Below are positions 1 through 11,348 of a DNA stretch of 62,000 nt, piece by piece. This stretch comes from Symbiodinium natans (taxonomy: Eukaryota; Sar; Dinophyceae; Suessiales; Symbiodiniaceae): contig CAJNDS010002154.1 of the NCBI GenBank assembly GCA_905221605.1, forward strand, positions 377,988-439,987, written 5' to 3'. The notes beneath the pieces are model-generated. The model ran no database searches. It was not told where the DNA came from and saw only the letters and a program-made list of their open reading frames with translations. Position 1 is the stretch's first letter. The number at the start of each line of letters is the position of its first letter. The position numbers were made by a program, and so were the translations under genes.

Positions 1-660
1 ATGGAAGCAGCTTCCACAATGGCACGTGCCTACTCAACAACGTTGACTCAGTGCATTCTCGCATTCTCCTTCAATTGCTGCGCACGCGTACGCGCGCACT
101 GCGCTGGATGAAAACGCCAGCTGGGTCGCTATGAGCAGTTCAGAGAACTTCGGCCGCGGCGCCTGCCCACTGGCGTCTGCCTGGCGAAGACAGACCTGGA
201 CTTCCTTGCCGAGACCTTGGTCGGAACCCGAGCCATTGCAAGCTTTATGTGCTGTGATGTGCCACGAAGTGCCGTGCATCAGATTCTGTCTTTTCGGGGC
301 ACTGCCGACTCCCAGCGTTTTGGCAACCTTTCTTGTCAGCATGGGGTGCTTCGCGAAACGAATCAGAGTAAGTATGTCTTGTTTGCAAACACAATGCTTG
401 TAAGGCCTGCCTCGACAGGACTCGCATGTGCTTTGCAGCTGTGTTTTCTGTTGGCAAGGTCGCACGGCTTGAAAAGCAAGTGCACTCCCACAGCCCCCTG
501 GACTCTTTAAAAGCAGAGGTGAACACACGAAGACTTTGAAGAAACAGACAAGAAGCTGGCAGAGCATCCAACCAAACGAACTAAAAAAAGGGAGAAGACA
601 TGATGCCCACTAAAGCGCGGGCACTCGCAATTATTTCCCATCCATCATCGCTTCATCGCT
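1..660. other. Unassigned stretch with overlapping open frames
   Basis: Open frames of 177 and 108 residues lie on the minus strand over 34-571, but neither shows a recognisable motif and they overlap each other in different frames. Part may be exon sequence of a minus-strand gene, which would match the strand of all recognised genes, but nothing here decides the frame. I see no promoter, RNA gene or repeat. Confidence 0.3.
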
Positions 661-1138
661 GTTGCTTCCGTGCTTTCCGGCGCTGCGACCCATTCCAACG
701 CATCATGTACATTGGTCTAGAGGACTACCCACAGAGGCATTTTGTCTGAGGAGAAGCCGCAAGAATAGCCGACGGGAGGACCTGCTGACAGAATTCACAC
801 TCGTTGAAGATGTGCTAAAAAGGTTCAGGAAGGGTGGTGTCCACGAAAGGCGCAAAGGCAGCTTTAGCTGGGCCCATAAGTTGGTCAGAATGTGTTTTCC
901 ATATTGATGTATTTTGTATGGATGCAGAGGTGGCACATGATTTGCTGATGTTGACTCCTTCAATTGTCCTGTCGGGCTCTCTGTTCTTTCTTCTCGTTCT
1001 ATCCTGCACTTCATCCTTCCATTCCGTCATTCCGTCTTTCCGTCTTTCCAGCGCTTCCCTTGGTACGACCCCACCGCCCAAAGCATGGTGTAAAGCGCCG
1101 AGAAAAATGTCCGAAATACATACAGGGCCAGCAAAAGT

Positions 1139-1640
1139 GTGTGCAACACAAGGGCAGGAAGCAACAAGAAGAAAAGACAAGAAAGAAAAAAGGAAGAAGT
1201 CAAAGGCAATGAAAGACGTTGCGAGACACGCAAATGGCAAAAAAACAACAAAAGGCTGAGGAGGAAAAGCCCGGAAAGGAAGGAAAGGAAGAAAAGGAGG
1301 AATGCAAAGAACAAGAAGGCAAAGACAATGAAAGGCAAGAAGAGACACGCAAAAAAGTTAAATCAAAAAGGAAAGTGAAAAGCTAAAAGCAAGAAACCAA
1401 AAGTTATGAAAGATAGTAAGAGGCAGGCAGAGGTACAAAAGCAAAGCCATGAAGCAAGAAGCGAACACAAAACAACACAAGAAGAGAAGAGCAAGAAGGC
1501 CAAGGAAATGAAAGGCAGTAGGAGACAAGCAACGAAATCCACCATGAGAACGGGTAGACCAAAAAATTACAGGGGAGGCACAGGAATGAAAGCAACAAGC
1601 AGTAAAATACAAATAAAACAGATTCATATAAAACAAAGGT
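1139..1640. repeat. Purine-rich degenerate tandem repeat
   Basis: About 500 bases are strongly A/G-rich on the plus strand. A loose motif, roughly AATGAAAGGCA followed by AGAGACACGCAA, recurs near 1209, 1329, 1407 and 1509 with spacings of about 80-120 bases. Lysine/arginine-rich frames on the plus strand and phenylalanine/leucine-rich frames on the minus strand follow from the base composition and are not taken as genes. The unit is too diverged for an exact period. Confidence 0.6.
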
Positions 1641-1679
1641 GATTACGCGCTTTAGTCTCTATCTTGCACTCAAAACAGC

Positions 1680-3205
1680 GTCCACAAAGACAAGGTGTCC
1701 ACGCCACGCCTCTCCAGCAATGCGCTTGGCTCCAAGCGCTGCCAAGTTGGCCTCAGCTCGATTACAGAAACTGCTGCTGGAGCTGTTGAACTGGTGAGGA
1801 GGGCCATGAACGACTTTTACATCCAGGCCTTTCATTGCCACTATTTTGTGAAGCCGTACAGATCTGCACATCCACCCGGCCATGCAGAAAGCAAGTGCCA
1901 ATGTCAGCTCCACACAGTGACTTCGACTTCAGCAGCAACGTCTGTGGACAGCCGGCCAAATGCTACCAGCAGCTCCTGCATCCAAACTGCTTTCCTCCAC
2001 AAAATGTCGCAAGCTAGCCGACTCTGGAGGACTCCTCGTCCTCCCGTTGGAGCTGCAGAGGCTCTAGCTGACCCAAGTAATATGCCTCGAATACAGAAGA
2101 AGGCAGAAACCAATGACAAAAATGCAAAAGTACGCTGCTTGCCTTGGTTTACATAACAACAACAGTGCCTCACAAAGATGCCGAAGTAGTTCGCCCGAGT
2201 GGGCCAGGCCTTTTGACCATGCAAGACGGACTTCTGCCTTCTGCCCAACGCTGCCTACAAACCTGCACCAAGGTTTGAGCACGGGAGCGGGTCACGCGAC
2301 AGCGCAAGACCTCAGCATTTGTGCCACTTCGCTCAGCAGAGTGCTGGTAACTAAAAACTCCGTGCGCGCCTTTGCAGCCGCCATATTCCAGACCAATTGC
2401 AAACTTGTGGCTGTAAGGATCCGTCGCTGCAGCTGGGACAGGTTTGAAGCATCCAGCCTGCTTTGAAGCAGGCTCATCACAGGTTACTTTAAGCCCAAAC
2501 AGACTAATGGCAGTCAACATGCTCTGAACATGCGCCTTAACATCTGTTGCGTGCTCGGCTTGTTCAAAGACAATACGGAGGTCAGGAGAGAGACCTCAAG
2601 CGGTAGAGAGACCACCTTCACCGCGCGTGCATGTGGCCTAACCCATGACACTCCCATGAGGCAGGGGCTGGCACTGAGCGGTGCACCTCAGGTGAAGCTA
2701 CGACATGCAATGCATGCGACAATGACTGGTACCAATCGGCAAGAACATGGCAGCCCCTGGGCACAAAACTGCAGGTAAGCGTTGTAGAAGGCGCCTCTTG
2801 AATTCCATCCTGGCTGACAAGGGAACAGCAAATTCTGCACCCAAAACGACTCCTGCAACAGAACTGGCTTCTCGCAGCTGAGGCAAGGTCGGCACAGACC
2901 CTAGCATGGCCTCGCCAATTGCACAAGTGTTGGCATGTGTGTGTGTGCCATCATGGGCCATCATGTTGATTGGCGGATATTGGCGGGGCACCTGGTGCAT
3001 GTGTAATCACATGTACTACCTGAACACGACAGGCAGCCTCCCAGATACCAGGACTTTTGAGACGCTTGCTTTCGAATTCGTGTTTGAATCTACGAGTGAG
3101 GAACGCGATACCTTTTGGTATTCAGGCTGTTGGTCTTCCCGACGGGTGCTTTGGAAGCCGCACCATCGAAAACACCATAGCCGTAGATGGCGCTGAGCTT
3201 ACTGA
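1680..3205 (-). CDS. Unidentified multi-exon gene (candidate exons)
   Basis: Several minus-strand segments in different frames read like exons. In transcription order: about 3125-3205 (LSAIYGYGVFDG), 2780-2920 (ASSVAGVVLGAEFAVPLSAR and MEFKRRLLQRL), 2620-2780, 2300-2400 (AAAKARTEFLVTSTLLSEVA), 2190-2270 (WSKGLAHSGELLRHLCEALL) and 1685-1790 (RAEANLAALGAKRIAGEAWR). They look helical and soluble. GVFDG recalls the first metal-binding motif of PP2C phosphatases, but no second PP2C motif was found, so no function is assigned. Exon joins and gene ends are not determined. Confidence 0.35.
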
Positions 3206-3209
3206 GATT

Positions 3210-4260
3210 GCATGAAGATTGCATGCTTCCCAAGGCTTTGCGGTGAGGCGTTCCCGTGGTCCTGAGCCTGTTGGCTCATGCCATGGAGGCTCTAGGTGAC
3301 ACGCCACTCGACACCGGGCTTGGGATTGCTTTAACGAACAATGGCTCTATGGCTGTGTGCTCTCAATTCTTGTGTCCTCTTCCAAGGCCGATGAGGGCTT
3401 GGTAGATATGGTCCTGTCGCGGACAGCTCTCTTTGCAGTCCTAAAGCCTAGCTGACCAGCGTCTAGTTTCAGCCATTTCGGCTGAGTTCAGCTGAGAGCG
3501 TGGGAGCGGCTCGACTTGGATTGTTAGCCTTCCCGAATCTTCTGCTTTAATCTTCTACAGTCCTGAGAGTCTTGTTCGTTAGGCCTTGGCTCCATTGCTC
3601 TTGCTAGGACAAAGTGGAAGACCTACGCCAAGAATCGCACAATACTATCCAAGATCATATCGAAAGCATCTTTCTTGCCAAGCCCTGGACCGGCGAAAGT
3701 TTAAGGTCAGAGAAGGTTAGAGAAAACCACTCCACTAAACCGACGCATGACCGGCATATGCCGACCTCTACCGGCGTCGCTGAGCTAAGAGGTGCGGAGG
3801 CTTTGCCGGGTACAGGGTCTTGGCCGTTTCGGGGTGAATCAATGAGGGCTGGCCGTGCGGGGCGATATTGCCCGACTCGCGTTTGGGCTCTGCCTCTCAT
3901 GTTGAGCTAGCCATACTGGATTGAAGCCGGTGAACAAGGTCGCACACTTCACAGCCTATCCGACCGCCGTTGCCTCAGTAGTTCAGCAAAGGAGACTAAG
4001 GAGGACGGCCAAACAGAAAGCACACAAAGGAAACCTAGACATGCCTTTGTGTTGTGCCCAGGAACTTGCTTCCTCATCTTGTCCTGAGCTCTGGTGTTGA
4101 AGCGCTAGTGCGAAAGGCTGACCACTGCTGTATCAATCAATCCCACCCAGCACACACGTGCAACTTCGGATGCCTACAACGACTCGCCACCATGTCAGGC
4201 TGTAGCTGCAGGCAAAGGCACGGCCTTGTAATCCCGGGCATATTGGAGCTTGCACTCGCG
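3210..4260. other. No gene recognised
   Basis: About 1 kb with only short overlapping frames in all directions and no motif that I recognise. Probably intron or intergenic sequence between two minus-strand exon clusters. Confidence 0.4.
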
Positions 4261-4374
4261 AGCACTATAACGTCCGCCCATCTCCCGGCTCACCTCCATC
4301 ACAAGTTCTGTCAGATTCTATCAAGTTCTGGTCACACTGGTCGACGACTCTGAAGTCTGAATACCGGCATGCCT

Positions 4375-5640
4375 GAAGCCAGATTTGCTCCTTGTCAGAT
4401 GTACCAGACCGGACCACACGCTTGACCTTGGACACGGCTCGAGCATCTGCACAAAACAGCCTCGCCATGGTCTAAAACGACTGCAGCAAAGACACCAGGC
4501 GCCGGAGCTCCAAACACTCATCAGGGCTCCATGGCAAGACAGGTTCTGTCTCCTGAAACTCTTCGGCAAGCGCAGAACAATGTGCTCGCAGGGCGCTTGC
4601 AAGGCGTTTCATTCAAAGGCCCGAGCCAGGCCCAGACTCAGAGGAGGTGGCGGCGCTGAAAGACGTGCAGAACTTGGCGCCAAGTCCTCACCTTTGCAGG
4701 GAACAGCAGCCTCCCGTGGGCCAACATTGCCACAAGCTGTGGCCGAACCTTGCCCAACACCTGACAACTCAGATCGGCACCAACTCCCAAGTCTGCCAGG
4801 TCGTTCAGCAAGGCATCCATGATGTCACCTTGACGGTCACTGTTTATGATAGTCATGATCGACACCGAAGGACATGGTGCTGTCTTTGCGCGAAGCGAAC
4901 ATCCGGCCTCGTGAATCAGGCGATGCTGCACGCGAGTTGGCCAGGGATGTACTGCCCATGTGCAGTGGTGGTATGTCTGGGAAGCCTTCCGACAAACATC
5001 GAACCCTCAGGTCGAGTTGAGCAAGACAGCAACACAAAGTGAAAGGGCTGCTTTCGCCTGCACGCTCGCGTTCTACACCTTGGTGCAAAGAGCTGCTGCG
5101 TAGAGTGGCAGCATCAGGGACATGGACAGAGGATGCCTAGAGTGCGACAACGACCGTGCACGAGGGACGAGGAAAGCTCTGGGGCCGGTGCTCACGGTCT
5201 CTGGCATTGGGCTGGCTTCTGGCTCCAAGATAAAGCTGTCCTTGAATCACATAAAACGATATAAAACGTTCAAGACTTGGCAACAGTTTTGGGCATCACG
5301 GAAACACCAGACTCGACAGAGCAAGGAGCATTGCTGCCAGCAGCACGCAGCGCAAAGTCTTGGGGATCTATCAGCTCAGGATCTGCCTGACAGGGGCTTG
5401 CTTCTATCCCGGCTGAAACTACGGGATGTGCATCTGTCTGCAGATGAAGAGACGACTCAAAGACGCTTCAGATTGCCTCGACAGACCTGCGCGGCGCATC
5501 TCCAAGGATCCTGAGAAAAGCACCAAAGGCGCAGTTACTTGACTTTCTGAGCAAGCTCTAAATTGACATCGTTGGAGTTCAGCGCATGACTTGTCTAACT
5601 CCGCATCCAGATCCACATCATCCACGCAAACCTGCACTCA
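4375..5640 (-). CDS. Unidentified multi-exon gene or kinase C-terminal extension
   Basis: Minus-strand exon-like segments, in transcription order: 5540-5637 (DDVDLDAELDKSCAELQRC), 5330-5415 (PELIDPQDFALRAAGSNA), 4640-4900 (GDIMDALLNDLADLGVGADL, then LGKVRPQLVAMLAHG), 4470-4590 (ALAEEFQETEPVLPWSPDEC, then LELRRLVSLLQSF) and 4375-4460 (DARAVSKVKRVVRSGTSD). Together they suggest a soluble, mostly helical protein. They lie downstream of the protein kinase on the same strand, so they could be its C-terminal extension or a separate gene. No family was recognised. The 4640-4900 frame is the best candidate for a long uninterrupted exon. Confidence 0.45.
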
Positions 5641-5673
5641 CTCACTCTTCCTGCGTGCCAATGCACTCCAGCT

Positions 5674-6165
5674 TCATGTGTACTGACGTCCAAGCAAAGT
5701 GGAAAGTGTTGCCTCACTCTTTGGGCGGCTGGGTGGTGGAGCTGGTGCTGGCGGAGGCAAAACTGGAGTCTCAGGCCGGGAAGCCTTGGGCAAAGGGCAC
5801 CCTCTCACGATGGCAACGAAGCTGTAGCCTCCTGCTTGCCAGGCCTGCGCCGTGCCGCCAGACGCGGTTGGAGGTGCCTCCAGGCAGGAGAGTCTTTGTC
5901 CATTGGGTTTCGCCTTCCTTGCATCAAGCCGAGGCAAACCTGCCTCATTCATCTGGAAAGAGTGGCGAGAATCGCACCGCTCTTGCAAGTACGCTGCGAG
6001 CGCAGCAGCAGAATTCCCGCCCTGAGGATGCCAGGCACTGAACTCTTGTGCCTGCCCCCTCTTAAAAAAGGCCGGCATGCAGGTCCATAACCCCGCACAT
6101 GGGCAGCTTCAGCATTAAATCGCAGCCACTGTTTGCAGGTGCCACTGCAGGAGCGAGACGAAACA
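5674..6165 (-). CDS. Proline-rich segment, possible kinase tail
   Basis: A 134-residue minus-strand frame contains a proline-rich tract (PVLPPPAPAPPPSRP) after a mixed N-terminal part. It lies directly downstream of the last recognised kinase-domain exon. MAK/RCK kinases normally carry a long, poorly conserved, often proline-rich tail after the catalytic domain, so this could be part of it. The connection is inferred from position only. Confidence 0.35.
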
Positions 6166-6169
6166 TGTG

Positions 6170-8915
6170 CGAAGATTCTGCTGCCAGGTTGCCGAGGAGC
6201 GACTGGTGTCCAGTCGGTCCAGGTCCAAGGGAGGAAGCACGGAGAAGTAGTTGTGCTCTAACACCTGCATGTGACCAGGTCCACTGCTACAACCGGCACC
6301 CAGCAAAGACAGTCGTCTCAGGCGCCTTTCTCGCCATGGGTCGCCGCCGCGGGTTGAGGAGGAGGATCTCTGAAAGGATCGCAATTGCACCTGGATCTAT
6401 TCGGCTTCGACCGTGGAAGAACGAAACTCTAAACACCATAAATTACCAACAGCCGTACGAATAGTCACTTGAGGAGGTGGCGGCTGGAAGCTCGAGGAAT
6501 CACAGACCTTGGCATATTCAGCCCTAAGCACTTTCGACCAGATCCCATGTAGTTTCAGAACAAAATAAACTACGTGCACCTATGGTCCTATAGTTTTTGC
6601 TGCGTGCACACGTACATAATGATGTCACCCTGTCAAGCTTGTGCGCACTGCATCCCCGTATGTGGGTGGATTACCCCACCGGGAGTGTCAAAGGGCAACA
6701 GGTACAAAGCAAGCACAAAACTAAGCTTCAGCCCTGTAGGCAGCAAAACACTCTTGGACGGTATGCCCTGGATTCAACGGCTGGTGTGTTGCACACCAAG
6801 ATGGAGCCCCAATTCTCACCTCTACGCTGCTCTTCACTCTTCCGAGAAGTTGAATCATGTCGCGGCAACTCTGCCGGTGCAGCACAGTCGCTGCCGTCAC
6901 ACTTCTCACTGTTGTGTTGGTTGGATGTCAAGCTTGTGTTGGTGAAGATGGCCGAAGATTGGGCTTCACCCTGTGCCAGCACCATCTGCTTGTGGAGCAA
7001 ACCCTCTTGTGCATACATCCAGCATCCCAAACACCCGATGGCCCAGATCTCTGAGTGTCAGGCTGCAGCCCAGCACCTGAAGATGATGGCACTCGAAAGC
7101 GGCAGGCCTCTGCTAGCCTTGTGAATTCCTGAGCTAACAGCAAGAACAACCCAGTGGCAGCCCAGCAAACTCACAGGCAATTGCGTGGAAATTTGCTAAG
7201 TCTGTGTCCGGCCAATCGGAGATCGGCTGCCCAAGCACCTTGACACACGATGTGAATTTTGACTGGGGCACGTGGCAATGGCGCTCTAGCATGACCGAAA
7301 ACAAATCGTCGCATGCCAGTGCTGCCAAGCCGCCGAGAAGATCTTGTACAGCTGGTCCATGCTCGAGGAGCCCATGAACACAGGCGAACCCCGCAAGAGC
7401 TCTGCGAACACCAGTCCTGACGACCAAACATCCTGGGCACAGGTGGATTTACGAGCTCGGGCCAACAGTCTTCTCCGTTCAACCAGTGCAATGGCGGCAT
7501 GTGAGAAAGCCTCCGTGCAGGCATGAAGCTACTGGCGAAGAGTAGCCGCGGTCCCTGAGCAAACACTCCGGAGCTCGGTACCAGCGTGTGCCCACGTAGT
7601 CCGTAAAAGGTGGCCTCCCGCAAGTGGATCTGTTCCGCACGCCTTGTGCCCAGAAGAGTTCTGCTACTCCGACTGCTACTCCCACCGGCCTTGCTCGGAG
7701 AGATCTGGACTCGCCGAAATCAGCAATTCGAACGACTTCCCTCTTTGTTTCATAGAGAACATTCTCGGGCTTTATGTCTCCTCAAATCAGAAAAGAAAAC
7801 TGAAGACAGCTTCTTCATGAGGCTTTGTGAAACACAAGCAGATGTCAGCCAAAGTCATATCTCTACACCAAGCCGCGGTGAAAGAAGTTGTGTTGATGAA
7901 TGTGTGCAAGTCCTGTGCACTTGCGGGCGCACGATGCATTGCAGCTGCAGCCCTTCAGACGCACCGTGCAATCACACGCCGAACTGGCAGAAGCATGCTC
8001 TCGGCAAGGCCCCCGACACATTGATAGTATGGCTGCTGATTCACTTGAATGCAGGAAATTGCGTTGGCAAACATGCCAGGGCCTGCAAAAAGCTGCCGGG
8101 CCAAGCCAGCGGCAAAGGGTTCATCCAGACCAGATGGGTTCTGCCTGCGCTAGGCGCTTGAAGTCACAATGACAAACATCTCGCTTACCCATGCAAACCT
8201 CGTCCTGACAGTTGGCTGCTGGCTCGCGAAAGTGGCTGCTTACAGGCTCGCGGAGCTACCGCATGTTACTCATGCCCCACAACCCACGAAAGGACAAGCA
8301 GGACACCGAAAAGGCGCCAAAACAGGCGCAGCTGCTCGAGGCAGAGAAGCCAACCTTGCACTACGGCATCCTGAGCCCTGCATAGCCCTGCCTGACGAGT
8401 CGGCAAAGGTCACTATCGATGTACTCAAAGATGTAGTACCTTGTGGACAAAAAACCGCTTGCTTTGCTTCTTGGATACTTCGTGCCCTCAATGTCACAGC
8501 GCAATGTCTGCTGTCCAGCAGCAGGCTTCCATCCAGCTGGTTGCGCAGCAGTTCTTTCAGCCGGACGATGAAAGGATGGCGCAACCTGGGCGCCACAGTT
8601 ACCCAGCCATTTCATGAAGGAATGGCTCGAACAGAACAATTGGGAAGCTGGCTGTCTCAAAGCCGCCAGCTCTGTCGACTTGCATGCTTCATCCCAAGAT
8701 TTGGCACCCAGCTTGATCTGCTTTACAGCCACCAACTCCTGTCACACAGTGCGCAGTGCACAGCTCCTGTCTCGAAGTGTACGATGCACAGGCTGTCACA
8801 GGGGCGCAAATCAGAAATCACTAAATCACTGATGTCCTCTGTCTTCTTGTGTTTTGCCTTGTAGACTTTTCCAAATGCTCCCTCACCCAAGCGCTCCAAG
8901 ACATCATAGTCCTCG
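6170..8915 (-). CDS. MAK/RCK-type CMGC protein kinase, at least 12 exons
   Basis: Protein kinase assembled from short minus-strand exons. In order: glycine loop [20 protein letters not shown] (about 8835-8913); lysine strand [20 protein letters not shown] (8652-8736); [14 protein letters not shown] (8530-8588); hinge [18 protein letters not shown] (8375-8442); [15 protein letters not shown] (8083-8131); [13 protein letters not shown] (7873-7915); DIKPENVLY and [13 protein letters not shown] (7685-7780); [19 protein letters not shown] (7536-7620); [20 protein letters not shown] (7335-7431); [15 protein letters not shown] (7195-7242); [19 protein letters not shown] (7065-7133); [13 protein letters not shown] (6175-6262). 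HRD, DFG and APE are present. The TDY activation loop plus WYRAPE place it with MAK/ICK/MOK kinases, which in other eukaryotes control cilium length. DFG is followed by E rather than the usual L. Several introns are GC-AG. One C-lobe exon between 6300 and 7060 was not identified. Confidence 0.87.
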
Positions 8916-8953
8916 CAGCACGAAAAAGGAATCAGAGGACACAAGAGACACAC

Positions 8954-9590
8954 TGGGTCAGACGACGGTCGCGCACGAAGGCTGCATCATTGCATCATGG
9001 CATCGAAGCGCGGCAGGGCTGGCAAGCAGCGTCAAAGCCCATCAAACCGTTGCTGCGAAAGGTCCTTCTCTATGGCCATCTATATGGCCATTGGTAGAAC
9101 TTCAGCTGCCTCCACGCCTTTCTGTCTCAACTGCCCACTACACCAGCATGTGGTTTTGTTTTCAACTGCCCACTACACCAACATGTGCCATATGAGTCCT
9201 TTCCCTAATTTCGGAGCTGCAGAAACAAGCGATAGCGAGCGTGCAACGGGCCTCCTCGCAGAAGTGGGCTGCACCGGAGCACTCCTCACCCTCCCAAAAC
9301 CCTCCCTGCCACTCAGAGCATTGGAGCCAAGAGGTATCGCTGCGACGTTGTGCGTTGACTAGCACATGCTAACACCAGCTGCACCACCAAAAAGTGTTCT
9401 CAAAGTGCTCAAGGACAACCACTTTGGGAGTACTCTCGACATACACATGGCAGCTCATCGGCATTGTCGCGCAACATGGGGCGCTGCAGAATGCTGCAGA
9501 CACCTTTAGCATCCTTAGCTTAGCAACCTTGGCGGAGCCTCCAAACCAGCACCGGCCCCAGACAGCGTCCGCAACCTTGCGGTGAATTGC
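8954..9590. other. No gene recognised
   Basis: The sequence upstream of the kinase glycine-loop exon holds only short frames. It may include the kinase 5' exon(s) or intergenic sequence. A short duplicated stretch, AACTGCCCACTACACCA, occurs near 9136 and 9165. Confidence 0.4.
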
Positions 9591-9591
9591 A

Positions 9592-9660
9592 GCGGGAGAG
9601 GGAGAGGGGGAGAGAGAGGGGGAGAGAGCGGGGGAGAGAGAGGGGGAGAGGGGGAGAGGT
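9592..9660. repeat. GA-rich microsatellite
   Basis: An almost pure A/G tract built of GAGAGGG and GGGAGAGA blocks over about 70 bases. The Ser/Leu/Pro-rich minus-strand frames across it reflect this composition only. Confidence 0.85.
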
Positions 9661-9884
9661 GACACACGTGCCAAGCCAAAGCTGACGACGGTGAGGGGTT
9701 GACGCATACTCAGGGCTCACTCCACTGATGACTCAGGCTGGCACATGACAACCTGAAGAAGGAAGAGCTTCTCTAGACTGCTTATGCTGCATGGAGGAAA
9801 GAATGTTGTCAGCGAGCGTCTGCGTGTGCAAACCAACACATGTACGGCACGAGCACTCCTGGAAACTCAGGCAGTAGCCGAGAC

Positions 9885-10645
9885 CTCACCTGTCTGCGGA
9901 TTCAATTCCTCAATGCCGACACGGTCCGTACACTTGATCCACTCGGCTGGCTGATCTTGAGACACAATATGCCCCAGGCGGGTGACAAGGCAACTGGTCG
10001 AAACTCCAGGCCTGTGTAGGATGTCCCAAGCATGAAGCCACGCCATCACAAAGGTGCAGGTCGGAGCGCACGTGACCAAAAACGCAGGAGCTGCCCAGTG
10101 AGGCCTAAGAATGACAAAGGCGGCACCTGCTCTGAGCTCCACCAACAGCACCGACATAGTGACATAGTGAGGCGACGGCCGAAAGATGCACCCAGCCAGG
10201 CACATCTTGGCAGCGCCAAAGGTCCTCAAGTTGGTCGTGCAGCCATTGGAGATCGTTGGACCGAACGAAACACCAAGAGCAAACTGCCGTAACTGTGCAA
10301 AGAAAAATATCTTGGAGAGGCTGGGGACAGGCGCTCAAGAAGGCTTCGGCTTCGTCCTCCGAGCTCAATGCCTCGCAGCTTGCACTCGTTTGTTCGAGTT
10401 TCTGATGCCCAATTGTGCCCAAAGGTCTCCTACCGGTCAAAGAAAGCCCGACCTCGGGCATGCCTGGATTGTTGAGATGCATCAGAAGCTGATTCATGGC
10501 TTGGCCTGCAAGACTGCAAGACTAGCCATGCAATTCACGCCTCATCTCGTCTCTAAGCCATTCTGAGACTCACACTCCCAAAGCCCTTTCCACGGAGACG
10601 TGGATCACAAACAATGCGCGCCACACGCAAACCTTCCCAAAGGAA
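9885..10645 (-). CDS. Unidentified gene with a GNAT-like motif
   Basis: Candidate minus-strand exons, in order: about 10575-10642 (RVARIVCDPRLRGKGFGS), 10420-10497 (NQLLMHLNNPGMPEVGLSL), 10300-10410 (SASCEALSSEDEAEAFLSAC), 10190-10265 (NDLQWLHDQLEDLWR), 10000-10140 (hydrophobic, including AAFVILRPHWAAPAFLVTC) and 9885-9985 (GHIVSQDQPAEWIKCTDR). The first matches motif A of GNAT acetyltransferases (V-x-x-I-x-x-x-P-x-x-R-G-x-G-x-G), the acetyl-CoA pyrophosphate loop. The remaining exons do not identify a subfamily. A GNAT call rests on this one short motif, and the later exons may belong to another gene. Confidence 0.4.
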
Positions 10646-11092
10646 GATACAGCACCAGGTGCTGTGCAAGGCAGCATATGGCAGCATGCTTTTCGAAGCG
10701 CAAGCCCCTCCAACCAGTGCACTTTCAAGCCTGCGGGCATTGGTTAAAAGATTGTACATCGGGGATGTGCCTCCGCTACATGTTACCTGGACTTTGCAAA
10801 GTTAGGAGCAAAGAACCATACCGGCCAGGCTAGGTGCTGCTAGGTACCCAAACTCGCCTCGGACCATGCCAAGGCTGAACTCCGGGAAGTCCTGAAGGCT
10901 TTTCCGAACAAGCGCGAGCTTCAAAACGCTACCTGACAGTCCTGTTCCAAACAGAATGTTGTCAAGTGCGATCGCGACAGGCGGCTAGACCTGAGAACAC
11001 TCAAATCGGCCAAGTTCTCGCGCAATCAGCAGCACACTTTGAAGACGTTGACCCCTCCGGCTCACCGAAGCCCGGCATGCGATGGAATCAGA

Positions 11093-11190
11093 AGATGAAG
11101 GAACATGAAGGAAGATGAAGGAAGGTGAAGGAAGGTGAAGGAAGGTGAAGGAAGGTGAAGGAAGGTGAAGGAAGGTGAAGGAAGGTGAGG
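11093..11190. repeat. 10-bp tandem repeat (GAAGGTGAAG)
   Basis: About nine tandem copies of GAAGGTGAAG, the first two slightly diverged. Read on the minus strand this gives a 10-residue periodic Ser/Phe/Leu-rich frame that is not considered coding. Confidence 0.95.
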
Positions 11191-11197
11191 GGAGATC

Positions 11198-11303
11198 ATT
11201 ACCCACTAGTAAAAATCCACTACTCACTAGTGGACATCCCACTACCCACTAGTGGAAATCCCACTACCCACTAGTGGACATCCCACTACTCAATTAGTAC
11301 ATC
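11198..11303. repeat. 22-bp tandem repeat with palindromic core
   Basis: Four units (11217-11238, 11239-11260, 11261-11282, 11283-11303) plus a degenerate leading half unit. The unit is CCACTACCCACTAGTGGACA plus TC. Its core CCACTAGTGG is a perfect 10-bp palindrome, so the array is a row of short inverted repeats. It directly follows the 10-bp repeat. Confidence 0.9.
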
Positions 11304-11348
11304 GAATACATCAACCAACTATCGGCCACATGGCTCATGCTGAGCGAT

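Noticed and set aside
815-1378. 177-residue minus-strand Phe/Leu-rich frame and Lys/Arg-rich plus-strand frames
   Set aside because: Composition artefact of the purine-rich repeat; the apparent membrane segments are just poly-pyrimidine translation.
3125-3205. PP2C phosphatase, based on GVFDG
   Set aside because: Only one short motif; no downstream DG, GDSRA or ASDG motif was found in neighbouring exons.
10575-10642. NAT10/TmcA RNA cytidine acetyltransferase
   Set aside because: The motif RVARIVCDPRLRGKGFGS fits motif A of GNAT proteins in general, but the following exons do not match the NAT10 sequence pattern as I know it.
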